21,329 nt of DNA. Origin: an uncultured Prevotella sp. (GTDB taxonomy: Bacteria; Bacteroidota; Bacteroidia; Bacteroidales; Bacteroidaceae). The DNA lies in NCBI GenBank assembly GCA_937874345.1, contig CALNBT010000182.1:1-21329 (forward strand), read 5' to 3'. The notes under the pieces were generated by a model. That model was given only the letters and a program-made list of their open reading frames with translations, made no database searches and was not told the origin of the DNA. Shown piece after piece: positions 1 through 8,220 of this stretch. A program made the position numbers and the translations under genes. Each line of letters starts with the position of its first letter. Position 1 is the first letter of the stretch.

Positions 1-1505
1 TATTGGGATTGAATAACCTCATCATGTTCTATGATTCAAACGATGTCCAGCTTTCGACCAAATGTGATTTGGTAACCTGTGAAGATACCGCCATGAAATA
101 CCAATCATGGGGATGGAACGTCAAGACCATCAATGGTAACGATGTAGCACAAATCAGAAAAGCATTGGATTCGGCTATCAAAGAAGAAAAACGCCCTACC
201 CTCATCATTGGTAAGACGACCATGGCGAAAGGGGCTGTAAAAGCTGATGGCAGTAGTTACGAAGGAGATGTTAAAACACATGGTGCGCCTCTAGGGTCAG
301 AAGCTTACAAAAATACGATAACGAATCTTGGTGGAAATATCGAGAACCCATTCAAGGTCTTCGACGAGGTACAAAAGCTATATGAGCAGCGTAACGAACA
401 ATTAAGAGAAATTGTAGCACAGCGCCATCAGGAAGAAGCCAACTGGAGCAAGACTAACCCAGAGTTGGCAAGGCAGATGGAGGAATGGTTCTCAGGAAAT
501 GCACCAATCGTAGATTGGAGTGGCTTGGTTCAACCAGCAGGTGCAGCTACCAGAAATGCCTCTGCCAATTGTCTGGGCGTTCTTTCAGAACAAGTTCCCA
601 ATATGGTTTGTTCATCAGCTGACCTAGGGAATTCAGACAAGACAGATGGCTTCCTCAAGCATACTCATAACATGATGAGAGGTGATTTCTCCGGAGCATT
701 TTTCCAAGCTGGCGTCAGCGAATTGACCATGGCATGTATCTGTATTGGCATGAACCTGCATGGTGGTGTCATTCCGGCTTGTGGAACGTTCTTTGTCTTC
801 TCAGATTATATGAAGCCTGCAATCCGTATGGCCGCTTTAATGGAGATTCCCATCAAATTCATCTTTTCACATGATGCCTTCCGAGTTGGAGAAGATGGCC
901 CCACTCATCAACCCGTTGAACAAGAAGCTCAAATCAGATTGATGGAGAAATTGCAAAATCATCATGGCAAAGACGCAGTAAGGGTCTTCCGTCCTGCTGA
1001 CGTGGAAGAAACAACTGTTTGCTGGCAGATGGCAATGGAGAACATGGAAACACCGAGTGTTATGATTCTGACCAGACAGACGGTTGAAAACTTGCCAGAA
1101 CACACATCTTACAACGAAGCACGTAAAGGAGCTTATGTTGTCGCTGGAAGTGATGAAAACTATGATGTGATCTTATTGGCAAATGGATCTGAGGTCTCAA
1201 CATTGGTGGCGTGTTCGAAACTTTTACATCAAGATGGTGTAAAAACAAGAATTGTGAGTGTACCCTCAGAAGGACTCTTCAGGAAACAAAGTAAAGAATA
1301 CCAAGAATCCATTCTTCCTGGAAATGCCAAGAAGTTTGGATTAACAGCGGGCCTTCCTGTTAATTTAGAAGGCTTGGTAGGCGACCAGGGAAAGGTTTAT
1401 GGCTTGTCTAGTTTTGGTTTCTCTGCTCCATACAAAGTTCTTGAGAATAAACTTGGCTTTACTCCTGAAAATATTTATCAAGAAGTTAAAAAATTTTTAG
1501 CATAA
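1..1505 (+). CDS. tkt: Transketolase, C-terminal three quarters (5' end outside window)
   Basis: Transketolase moves two-carbon ketol units between sugar phosphates in the cytosolic non-oxidative pentose phosphate pathway, using thiamine diphosphate and a divalent metal. About 500 residues are present of roughly 670 usual for the family, so some 170 N-terminal residues lie upstream. The first complete codon is TTG at 3, but it matches an internal Leu of the family (LGLNNLIMFYDSND resembles the LGxLIxFYDxN segment), so it is not a start. The THAPLG loop is near fragment residue 93. The pyrimidine domain carries GVSELTMA, whose Glu (fragment residue 240) aligns with the catalytic Glu that contacts the cofactor aminopyrimidine. 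GEDGPTHQPVEQ, a hallmark of the family, follows. The C-terminal domain is complete to the stop at 1503-1505. rpiB begins 11 nt downstream, so the two are probably cotranscribed. Confidence 0.96.
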   Translation, partial: LGLNNLIMFYDSNDVQLSTKCDLVTCEDTAMKYQSWGWNVKTINGNDVAQIRKALDSAIKEEKRPTLIIGKTTMAKGAVKADGSSYEGDVKTHGAPLGSEAYKNTITNLGGNIENPFKVFDEVQKLYEQRNEQLREIVAQRHQEEANWSKTNPELARQMEEWFSGNAPIVDWSGLVQPAGAATRNASANCLGVLSEQVPNMVCSSADLGNSDKTDGFLKHTHNMMRGDFSGAFFQAGVSELTMACICIGMNLHGGVIPACGTFFVFSDYMKPAIRMAALMEIPIKFIFSHDAFRVGEDGPTHQPVEQEAQIRLMEKLQNHHGKDAVRVFRPADVEETTVCWQMAMENMETPSVMILTRQTVENLPEHTSYNEARKGAYVVAGSDENYDVILLANGSEVSTLVACSKLLHQDGVKTRIVSVPSEGLFRKQSKEYQESILPGNAKKFGLTAGLPVNLEGLVGDQGKVYGLSSFGFSAPYKVLENKLGFTPENIYQEVKKFLA

Positions 1506-1516
1506 ATTCTGAAACA

Positions 1517-1960
1517 ATGGATAAAGAAAGAATGATAGGATTGGCCAGTGACCATGCCGGATATGAAATGAAGGAAATGGTCAAGAACTATTTAAAGAAG
1601 AAAGGTTTAGCTTTTAAAGACTTTGGAACCTATTCAAACGATTCATGCGACTATCCCGACTTTGCACACCCTTTGGCCTTAGCCATTGAAAATGGTGATG
1701 TATATCCGGGTATCGCGATGTGCGGCAGTGGCGAAGGAATGTCTATTACGCTAAACAAGCATCAGGGAATCAGGGCCAGTTTGGTATGGTCTCCTGAATT
1801 AGCACACATGACCAGACTGCATAATGATGCCAATATATTGGTTTTACCTGCAAGGTACATCAGTGAAAATGAAGCTGACAAGATTATGGATGAATTCTTA
1901 TCAACCGAATTTGAAGGTGGACGCCATGTATCCAGAATTGATAAAATACCAGCAAAATAA
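1517..1960 (+). CDS. rpiB: Ribose-5-phosphate isomerase B
   Basis: RpiB interconverts ribose 5-phosphate and ribulose 5-phosphate and supplies both substrates of the transketolase encoded just upstream. The protein has 147 residues, normal for the RpiB/LacAB family. Visible family marks are SDHAG at 11-15 (Asp and His of the substrate site), the CGSGEG loop with the catalytic-base Cys at residue 69, LHND with His102 (matching the His that opens the sugar ring in the E. coli enzyme), and EGGRH at 133-137 (phosphate binding). The ATG at 1517 gives an N-terminus ending close to the first beta strand, as expected. It lies 11 nt after tkt, suggesting one transcript for this pentose phosphate pair. 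An 84-nt gap with a hairpin separates it from cutC. Confidence 0.96.
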   Translation: MDKERMIGLASDHAGYEMKEMVKNYLKKKGLAFKDFGTYSNDSCDYPDFAHPLALAIENGDVYPGIAMCGSGEGMSITLNKHQGIRASLVWSPELAHMTRLHNDANILVLPARYISENEADKIMDEFLSTEFEGGRHVSRIDKIPAK

Positions 1961-1967
1961 TGATGGT

Positions 1968-1995
1968 CAAAAGAGTTCTCTAGAGAATTCTTTTG
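1968..1995. repeat. Inverted repeat (hairpin) between rpiB and cutC
   Basis: Two adjacent 14-nt arms, 1968-1981 and 1982-1995, pair completely with one G-U wobble and form a 28-nt dyad starting 8 nt after the rpiB stop. The 3' arm contains four T residues followed by GGTCGTTT, which is a poor U-tract. It could be a weak terminator or a processing/stability element that lowers downstream expression. It could also be an operator. The role is inferred; the dyad itself is seen directly. Confidence 0.6.
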
Positions 1996-2044
1996 GTCGT
2001 TTAAGGACTTTATCCATCAACATCCATCACTCCATTTTTCAACG

Positions 2045-2797
2045 ATGAAGAGATCAGATTTCCAAATTGAAATTTGCGCCAATAGCGTTGAAAGTTGTTT
2101 GGCAGCACAAAAAGGTGGTGCAGACCGTGTTGAGTTGTGTGCCGGTATTTTAGAAGGTGGTACTACCCCCTCCTATGGCGAAATATCCGTTGCCAGAAAA
2201 CACTTGTCCTCTACAAGACTGCATGTCATTATCCGACCTAGAGGTGGAGATTTTCTCTATTCTCCCCTTGAAACTGAGCGGATGATACAAGATATTGAAG
2301 TTTGTAAATCATTGGGGGTAGACGGTGTTGTTTTTGGATGTCTAACGAAATCTGGTGACATCGATGTTGAAACCAATACACTTCTTTTAGAACATGCGAT
2401 AGGCATGTCAACGACCTTCCACCGGGCTTTTGATAGATGTCGTAACCCTTTACAAGCTTTGGAACAGCTGATTGAACTGAAATTTGATAGAATTCTTACA
2501 TCAGGTCAACAGCCAACAGCAGAACAGGGTATCGATCTTCTTCGTGATTTGAGACAAACGGGCAACGGCAGGATTAAAATTTTAGCAGGAAGTGGGGTCA
2601 ACGAATCAAACATTCGACAAATAGCTTTACAGACTCAAATCCAAGAGTTTCATTTTTCTGCCCGTGAAAAGCGACCTAGTTTCATGGAAAATTATGATTC
2701 ATCGGTCTACATGGGTGCTTCTGGCGTAGATGAAAATGTCATAGAAGTAACCTCCACCGGCAGGGTAAAAAATACGATTGCAGCATTGCTGAGTTAA
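2045..2797 (+). CDS. cutC: CutC family protein (TIM-barrel, copper homeostasis family)
   Basis: This is a member of the CutC family, single-domain TIM-barrel cytosolic proteins historically linked to copper tolerance; their biochemical role is unsettled. The 250 residues match the family length. Recognisable blocks in order are EICANSVESCLAAQKGGADR (9-28), RVELCAGILEGGTTPS (28-43), HVIIRPRGGDFLYS (60-73), GVVFGCLTKSGDID, TTFHRAFD, ILTSGQQPTAEQG, ILAGSGVNESNI and EFHFSAR. The ATG at 2045 gives the standard short N-terminus before the first strand. It sits 84 nt after rpiB and 17 nt before the transglutaminase-like gene, so it probably shares a transcript at least with the latter. Nothing in the neighbourhood (no metal pump or sensor) supports a copper role specifically. 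Confidence 0.93.
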   Translation: MKRSDFQIEICANSVESCLAAQKGGADRVELCAGILEGGTTPSYGEISVARKHLSSTRLHVIIRPRGGDFLYSPLETERMIQDIEVCKSLGVDGVVFGCLTKSGDIDVETNTLLLEHAIGMSTTFHRAFDRCRNPLQALEQLIELKFDRILTSGQQPTAEQGIDLLRDLRQTGNGRIKILAGSGVNESNIRQIALQTQIQEFHFSAREKRPSFMENYDSSVYMGASGVDENVIEVTSTGRVKNTIAALLS

Positions 2798-2814
2798 TTA
2801 ATTGGTAAACATCT

Positions 2815-5409
2815 ATGAAAAAAGTCCTTTTTATCTTTGTTGTTAGCTTGCTGGTACAATCAATTCAAGCTGCACACTTTATCGAAAATGGTCCATATCG
2901 AAATAATGTTACAAAAGCATTTAATGAAAAATTAAAACTGGTTGGAAATCAGTTCTTTGTACTAGACGGTTCCCCTGTATCCCAAGACGAATTAGAGGCT
3001 CTTCAATTTCTTTATGCCTATATGCCGGTGGCTGATATGACCGATTATCCAACCGATTTCTACCTTAAGAACATTCGTTCAACCTTTAAAGCCAAAAAAG
3101 AAATGGCTTGGGGCTCAGAGGTTCCTGAATTATTGTTTAGGCATTTCGTACTGCCGTTGAGAGTGAATAATGAGAATCTCGACCTGTCTCGTATTGTCTT
3201 TTATAAGGAATTGAAAGACAGAATCAAGGGCATGAGTATGAAAGATGCAATTTTGGAAATAAACCATTGGTGTCATGAACATGTCACCTATACTCCATCA
3301 GATGCTCGAACCCTATCTCCATTGGCATGCCTCAAGAATGCGTTGGGAAGATGCGGCGAAGAAAGCACTTTTACGGTAGCTGCCTTACGGTCTGTTGGAA
3401 TTCCTGCACGACAAGTATATACACCAAGATGGGCACACACAGATGATAATCACGCTTGGGTTGAGGCTTGGGCTGATGGAAAATGGTATTTTCTTGGTGC
3501 TTGTGAACCGGAACCGGTCTTAAATCTTGGGTGGTTCAATGCACCTGCATCTAGAGCGATGCTTATGCATACCAGAGTTTTTGGAAATTATAATGGTCCT
3601 GAGGAGGTTGTCTTAAGAAGTTCTAACTTTACCGAAATCAATTTGATTGACAATTATGCAAAGACTGCACGTGTAGATTTTACTGTTGTCGACACAAAAG
3701 GCAATCCAGTTAATCATGCAAAAGTAGAGTTTAAGATTTATAACTATGCAGAATTCTACACTGCTGTAACGAAGTATACCGATACGAAAGGCAATACATT
3801 CTTGACTGCTGGTAAAGGTGACTTGGTCATATGGGCTTCAAAAGATGGAAGCTATGGATTTGTCAAGGCTTCATTTGGTAAAGACAAGCACGTGACCATC
3901 TGTTTGAATCGCAACATGATGACTGATCAGAAACAATTATCATTCCCGCTAGACTCTCTCGACATTGTTCCTCCCAAAGAGAATACTGTTATACCACCTT
4001 TGACAAATGAGATGGTTGCCAAAAATAAATTGCGATTTGCCCAAGAAGATAGTATCCGGAAAGCATATGAAGCAACGTTCTATCATAACAACGATCAGAG
4101 TGACATTTCGAAGTTACTAGTCAAGGCAAGGGGTAATTGGAAGGTAATAAAAGATTTTTATGATCGCCATCAAGACCAAAAAGAACGCGCAATAGCGCTT
4201 TTGCAGTCGCTAAGTGACAAAGATCTTTGTGATATGCCATTGGAAATCCTTGAAGATAACATTCAGGCTAATAGCGATCAACTATGTCCGAGAGTAGAAA
4301 ATGAAATGATCATTACTCCTTTTAAACGGTTTTTTGAGAACGCATTCGACCAGGCAACGGCCACGAAATTCAAACAACATCCTGAGTTATTGGTTGCTTG
4401 GGTAAGTAAGAATATTCGAATCAACCCTGATAAAAGTGCTCTTCAGATTGCCCAAACACCGATAGGGGTTTGGAAATCAAAATTGACAGATACGCGATCG
4501 CGAGAAATCTTTTTCGTTGATTTGGCTCGTAGTTTAAACATTCAATCAAGAAAAGATGTTGTCACTTCTAAAGTTCAATATTATAATGATGGACAATGGG
4601 TAGATGTTGACTTTGATGCTGAAAAGCAGAAGATTGCGGATACAGGTAAACTCATCCTCAATTTTCAACCGACAAAATATTTGGATGATCCAAAATATTA
4701 TAGCCATTTCAGTATCAGCAAAATAGTAAATGGTACTCCTATCCTATTGAATTTCGATGAAGGTCAGGTTGATATGGGCGGTGGAACCAGTTGGAAAAGT
4801 ACGTTTAAGAATGGAACGGCGTTGGATGAAGGAACTTATATTTTGGTAACTGGTAAGCGTATGGCCAGTGGAAATGTGAAAGCAACTGAACAAATTTTCA
4901 ATATTGGGAAAGGGAAAACCACGACCCTCGATTTAAACCTTCGTTCTTCCAATAATGAAATAAGTGTTATAGGCAGCTTTAACAGCGAGTCTTCGTTCGT
5001 GAAAGTGGGTAAAACTGTAAGTATCTTATCACAAACTGGGCGCGGCTATTTTGTACTTGGCATCCTTGGCGTTGGTCAAGAACCTACAAATCATGCTTTA
5101 AAAGATATTGGAAAATTAAAATCTGACTTTGATAAATGGCAACGCCCATTTGTTCTTTTGTTTGAATCAGAGGAAGATGCTCAGAAATTTAATTACAAAG
5201 ATTTCGAGAATTTGCCCAAAAACACCATCTTTGGCATTGACAAAGAGGGTAAAATCAAGGATCAAATTGTCGCTCAAATGAAATTACAAGACACTCGACA
5301 ACTGCCTATTTTTGTTATCGGTGACACTTTTGACCGTGTTGTATTCAATTCTCAAGGCTATACCATCGGCCTTGGCGAGCAATTACAAAATGTTATTAAC
5401 AAGCTGTAA
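2815..5409 (+). CDS. Secreted transglutaminase-like (cysteine protease fold) protein
   Basis: This 864-residue protein starts with a clear signal peptide (MKKVLFIFVVSLLVQ, cleavage probably after IQAA near residue 20), so it acts in the periplasm or at the cell surface. A transglutaminase-like core spans roughly residues 140-240. It has the nucleophile in GRCGEES (Cys180) and DNHAWVEAW (His213). The third position reads ACEPEP, giving Glu231 where an Asp is usual. Residues about 275-370 look like a carboxypeptidase-regulatory or Ig-like beta domain (VVDTKGNPVNHAKVEFKIYN). The last 150 residues (RPFVLLFESEEDAQ onward) resemble a thioredoxin-like domain without a CxxC pair. The substrate is unknown; peptide or peptidoglycan-linked peptide cleavage is more likely than cross-linking for bacterial members. 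It is the last gene before the bidirectional terminator at 5462-5503. Confidence 0.85.
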   Translation: MKKVLFIFVVSLLVQSIQAAHFIENGPYRNNVTKAFNEKLKLVGNQFFVLDGSPVSQDELEALQFLYAYMPVADMTDYPTDFYLKNIRSTFKAKKEMAWGSEVPELLFRHFVLPLRVNNENLDLSRIVFYKELKDRIKGMSMKDAILEINHWCHEHVTYTPSDARTLSPLACLKNALGRCGEESTFTVAALRSVGIPARQVYTPRWAHTDDNHAWVEAWADGKWYFLGACEPEPVLNLGWFNAPASRAMLMHTRVFGNYNGPEEVVLRSSNFTEINLIDNYAKTARVDFTVVDTKGNPVNHAKVEFKIYNYAEFYTAVTKYTDTKGNTFLTAGKGDLVIWASKDGSYGFVKASFGKDKHVTICLNRNMMTDQKQLSFPLDSLDIVPPKENTVIPPLTNEMVAKNKLRFAQEDSIRKAYEATFYHNNDQSDISKLLVKARGNWKVIKDFYDRHQDQKERAIALLQSLSDKDLCDMPLEILEDNIQANSDQLCPRVENEMIITPFKRFFENAFDQATATKFKQHPELLVAWVSKNIRINPDKSALQIAQTPIGVWKSKLTDTRSREIFFVDLARSLNIQSRKDVVTSKVQYYNDGQWVDVDFDAEKQKIADTGKLILNFQPTKYLDDPKYYSHFSISKIVNGTPILLNFDEGQVDMGGGTSWKSTFKNGTALDEGTYILVTGKRMASGNVKATEQIFNIGKGKTTTLDLNLRSSNNEISVIGSFNSESSFVKVGKTVSILSQTGRGYFVLGILGVGQEPTNHALKDIGKLKSDFDKWQRPFVLLFESEEDAQKFNYKDFENLPKNTIFGIDKEGKIKDQIVAQMKLQDTRQLPIFVIGDTFDRVVFNSQGYTIGLGEQLQNVINKL

Positions 5410-5461
5410 ACAAATAAGATTTTCTCGCGACTAAGCAATTATATCTTATACTTTATAAGAC

Positions 5462-5503
5462 AAAGATCAGGGACTATATTTTAAAATATAGTCCCTGATC
5501 TTT
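5462..5503. terminator. Perfect bidirectional terminator hairpin
   Basis: A perfect 21-bp inverted repeat with no spacer: arms 5462-5482 and 5483-5503. It contains a GC-rich core (GATCAGGGAC) and is flanked by A-rich and T-rich ends on both strands. It lies between two converging genes, 52 nt after the transglutaminase-like stop and 23 nt after the DUF3127 stop on the other strand. It therefore most likely terminates both transcripts. The ends of the dyad supply short U-tracts in both directions. Confidence 0.88.
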
Positions 5504-5526
5504 TGTATGATATAAAAAGCCGTTCG

Positions 5527-5928
5527 TTAAAATGGTAAATCATCTGTTGTACCATCATCCATCCCTGACGGTTGTGGTGGGAATGGAGCTTGTGAACCAC
5601 TCTGAGACATTGGTTGTGCACCAACAGGAGGGACAGCGCTTCCAGCACTATAATTTGCAGCATCTACTTGTCTAACATCGTAAGCACGAATATTATTGAA
5701 CCATCTGCCATTATACTCCTTAGCATCTATATCAAATAAGACTAAAATTTCATCACCAATCTTGATATTAAATCTCTGAAGACGGTCTTCTCCAAAAACA
5801 GAAAAGACCAGTTTCTTTGGGTATGTATCATGAGTTTCTATCACAAAGTCTTTTGCTTTCCATTCTCCTCTTGCAGAAGTGCCACTTCTAACAGGTGTTT
5901 CTACAATAACTTTTCCTTGTAATTCCAT
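5527..5928 (-). CDS. DUF3127 OB-fold protein with SSB-like acidic C-terminal tip
   Basis: The 133-residue protein belongs to the DUF3127 family, Bacteroidota proteins with an OB-fold resembling single-stranded DNA-binding proteins. Residues 1 to about 87 carry the conserved core (MELQGKVIVETPVRSGTSAR, GEWKAKDFVIETHDTYPKK, FNIKIGD, GRWFNNIRAYDV). Residues 90-125 are a low-complexity linker rich in Pro, Gln, Ser and Gly. The last five residues are DDLPF, close to the DDDIPF tip by which bacterial SSB recruits replication and repair partners. The ORF starts at the ATG at 5926-5928, which gives exactly the family N-terminus. It is divergent from dnaN and converges on the transglutaminase-like gene. 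A role in binding single-stranded DNA is inferred from fold and tail. It is not the canonical SSB, so I give no gene symbol. Confidence 0.85.
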   Translation of the reverse strand: MELQGKVIVETPVRSGTSARGEWKAKDFVIETHDTYPKKLVFSVFGEDRLQRFNIKIGDEILVLFDIDAKEYNGRWFNNIRAYDVRQVDAANYSAGSAVPPVGAQPMSQSGSQAPFPPQPSGMDDGTTDDLPF

Positions 5929-6037
5929 TTATCGCGTTTTTATAAAAGTTGTTAGACAAAATTGCTCTACAGCAATTCGGTATCCAAATGCGAAATTAGT
6001 AAAATAGTTCTAAATCAGAAAATTATTGGAGTCATTT

Positions 6038-6069
6038 TTTGTTTGGCACACTACTTTTTTGTATTTTTG
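6038..6069 (+). promoter_or_regulatory. Bacteroidales-type promoter of dnaN
   Basis: TTTG at 6038-6041, a 20-bp spacer, then TATTTTTG at 6062-6069, a full match to the TAnnTTTG -7 box used by the Bacteroidota primary sigma factor. Transcription should begin near 6075, leaving a leader of about 35 nt before the dnaN ATG at 6111. The boxes are seen directly; the start point is inferred. Confidence 0.75.
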
Positions 6070-6110
6070 TAACAAGATAAAAATAAGAAAAACTATTAAA
6101 ATATTTACCA

Positions 6111-7235
6111 ATGAGATTTACTTTATCAAGCACTGCGCTAAACAGTCGATTGCAAACCTTGTCAAAAGTCATCAACAGTAAGAATTCATTACCAATTCTT
6201 GACTGCTTTTTATTTGATATTCGAAATCATGTTTTGAACATTACTGCCAGTGACAGTGAAAATGTAATGCGTACCTCTGTTGGATTAGATGAATGTGATG
6301 GAGATTGTCGTTTTGCAGTCCCCAATCGCACCATTCTCGACTCTGTTAAAGAACTTCCTGAGCAACCTCTTACGTTTGATGTTGATCTCTCAAAAATGAC
6401 CATTCAAATTCATTACCAAAACGGCGTCTATAACTTTATCGCCCAGAACGGTGACGAATATCCCATCACGCAAGACATTCAGGATGGAGCAACCGTTATA
6501 TCGATGAAGTCATCCATTTTAAATGACAATATTAACAGATCGATTTTTGCGACTGCTCAAGATGAATTGAGGCCCGTTATGAACGGTATCTACTTCGATT
6601 TAACAGAAGATGGACTTGCAATTGTGGCTAGTGATGGCCATAAGTTGGTTAGAAACAAAAACCTTTCTGTGAAGAGCGATGCGCCTGCATCATTTATTCT
6701 TCCCAAAAAGCCAGCTATTCTGTTAAGAAATGTACTTGGTAAAAGTGAAGGCGATACTGTTATTAAGTTTAACGGTAGGAATGCAGAGATTCAATATGAA
6801 GGAGGTTCGTTGTCTTGTAGATTGATTGAAGGTAGATATCCCAATTACAATTCTGTCATCCCTCAAAACAATCCAAATCAATTGACTGTTGACCGTAGGG
6901 GTCTTTTAAGTGCATTACGTCGTGTAATTCCTTTCGCAAGTGAAAGCAGTCAATTGGTCAGGTTCCATCTTGAGGCCGGGAAACTGGAATTATCTTCAGA
7001 GGATATTGACTTTGCTACCAGCGCAAAGGAAAGTATCGTCTGCGACTATTCTGGGCAAAACATGAATATTGGTTTCAAAGGTAGTTCTTTGATCGAGATT
7101 TTATCGAATCTTGACAGCGACGATGTTACCATTCAACTGGCTGATCCAAGTCGAGCTGGAATAATCATTCCTGCAGAACAGACTGGTGACGAAGACATTT
7201 TGATGCTGATAATGCCAATGTTGTTGAATGATTAA
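6111..7235 (+). CDS. dnaN: DNA polymerase III beta subunit (sliding clamp)
   Basis: DnaN forms the ring-shaped dimer that tethers DNA polymerase III and repair enzymes to DNA. The 374 residues fit the family and its three repeated clamp domains. The start MRFTLSSTALNSRLQTLSKV is typical, and NSLPILDCFLF matches the first-domain signature. RPVMNGIYFDLTEDGLAIVA followed by SDGHKLVR is the second-domain signature. The protein ends with LMLIMPMLLND, the usual hydrophobic C-terminal strand plus tail near the partner-binding cleft. It has its own promoter at 6038-6069 and is followed by a hairpin at 7258-7304. As commonly in Bacteroidota, dnaN is not next to dnaA here; it stands beside other DNA-metabolism genes (DUF3127, exonuclease, recN). 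Confidence 0.97.
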   Translation: MRFTLSSTALNSRLQTLSKVINSKNSLPILDCFLFDIRNHVLNITASDSENVMRTSVGLDECDGDCRFAVPNRTILDSVKELPEQPLTFDVDLSKMTIQIHYQNGVYNFIAQNGDEYPITQDIQDGATVISMKSSILNDNINRSIFATAQDELRPVMNGIYFDLTEDGLAIVASDGHKLVRNKNLSVKSDAPASFILPKKPAILLRNVLGKSEGDTVIKFNGRNAEIQYEGGSLSCRLIEGRYPNYNSVIPQNNPNQLTVDRRGLLSALRRVIPFASESSQLVRFHLEAGKLELSSEDIDFATSAKESIVCDYSGQNMNIGFKGSSLIEILSNLDSDDVTIQLADPSRAGIIIPAEQTGDEDILMLIMPMLLND

Positions 7236-7257
7236 TTTGACAATGATCCCTAAAAGA

Positions 7258-7304
7258 TGTGTCTATTTGAGCCTAAATTAAATTTTTGGCATCAAATAGA
7301 TACA
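7258..7304. repeat. Long hairpin between dnaN and the exonuclease gene
   Basis: Arms 7258-7270 and 7292-7304 form a 13-bp stem with one G-U pair. Inside it GCC (7271-7273) can pair with GGC (7288-7290), extending the structure. The T-rich stretch after it (ATTGTTTG) is a weak U-tract. It may reduce read-through from dnaN or act as a leader element for the exonuclease gene, whose ATG is 26 nt downstream. Pairing is seen; function is inferred. Confidence 0.55.
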
Positions 7305-7329
7305 TTGTTTGATAATAATAAAAAGTCTA

Positions 7330-8184
7330 ATGAGATTAAACTTAAAAAAACCTCTTATTGTCTTTGATTTAGAAACAACAGGACTTGATCTTGTAAAAGA
7401 CAGGATCATCCAAATTTCTTATATTAAGGTGTTTCCAAATGAAGAGGAACTTCGCGAAAATATTTTTGTAAACCCTGGTAAACCAATTCCTCAAGAAATT
7501 ACTTCCCTGACTGGAATTTCCGATGCAGATGTGGCTAATGCGCCATCTTTTAAAGAAATTGCACAGAAATTGAATGATAAATTCAAAGGATGTGACTTTG
7601 CAGGCTTCAATTCAAATCACTTTGACATACCAATGTTGTCTGAAGAATTTTTGAGAACCGGTATTGATTTTGATTTTTCTAAATGCAAGCTTATTGATGT
7701 TCAAACAATTTTTCATAAAATGGAACGCCGTAATCTTGCTGCCGCATATAAATTTTATTGTGGACGAAAAATGGAAGAAGACTTCACTGCACACCGTGCA
7801 GATGAAGATACAGAGGCTACCTTCAGAGTGTTAATGGGGCAATTGGATAAATACAATCCAGAAAAGGCAGAGGAACCCTCTAGATCTTTACCAAACGACA
7901 TTGACTACCTTGCTGAATTTTCAAAACTTAACGACAATGTTGATTTCGTAGGACGAATCGTTTGGGGAGAAATCAAAGGACCTGACGGCCAAGCTTTACA
8001 CGATAAAGATGGGTCTGTGAGAAAACAAGAAGTCTTTAATTTCGGTAAATACAAAGGTTGGGCTGTATCAGAAGTGTTACGTCGCGACCCTGGCTACTAT
8101 AGTTGGATGCTTGCTGGCGATTTCACGCTGAATACAAAACAAGTTTTAACTCGTATCCGTCTTCGAGAGTTCAATAATAAATAA
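7330..8184 (+). CDS. DnaQ-like DEDDh 3'-5' exonuclease with DUF3820-like C-terminus
   Basis: This is a 284-residue protein whose N-terminal 175 residues are an RNase T/DnaQ-type exonuclease domain. FDLETTG gives metal ligands Asp13 and Glu15. GFNSNHFDIPML is the ExoII motif with its Asp. AHRADEDTEAT is the ExoIII motif with the His and Asp of the DEDDh class. The C-terminal portion FNFGKYKGWAVSEVLRRDPG with YYSWML resembles the DUF3820 family found in several Bacteroidota exonucleases. The frame is open upstream to a TTG at 7309, but ATG at 7330 gives MRLNLKKPLIVFDLETTG, the normal distance to the first motif, so I use it. It follows dnaN by 94 nt, which suits a proofreading or repair nuclease. 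The exact substrate is unknown; it need not be the polymerase III epsilon subunit. Confidence 0.9.
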   Translation: MRLNLKKPLIVFDLETTGLDLVKDRIIQISYIKVFPNEEELRENIFVNPGKPIPQEITSLTGISDADVANAPSFKEIAQKLNDKFKGCDFAGFNSNHFDIPMLSEEFLRTGIDFDFSKCKLIDVQTIFHKMERRNLAAAYKFYCGRKMEEDFTAHRADEDTEATFRVLMGQLDKYNPEKAEEPSRSLPNDIDYLAEFSKLNDNVDFVGRIVWGEIKGPDGQALHDKDGSVRKQEVFNFGKYKGWAVSEVLRRDPGYYSWMLAGDFTLNTKQVLTRIRLREFNNK

Positions 8185-8220
8185 TATTTCTGTATATTAC
8201 GCAATGATATCTGTTTAAGG

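Noticed and set aside
3..5. TTG as a start codon of the transketolase fragment
   Set aside because: It aligns with an internal Leu of the family; the true start is upstream of the window.
7309..7329. TTG start adding seven residues to the exonuclease
   Set aside because: ATG at 7330 gives the normal distance to the FDLETTG motif, and the extension MIIIKSL has no family support.
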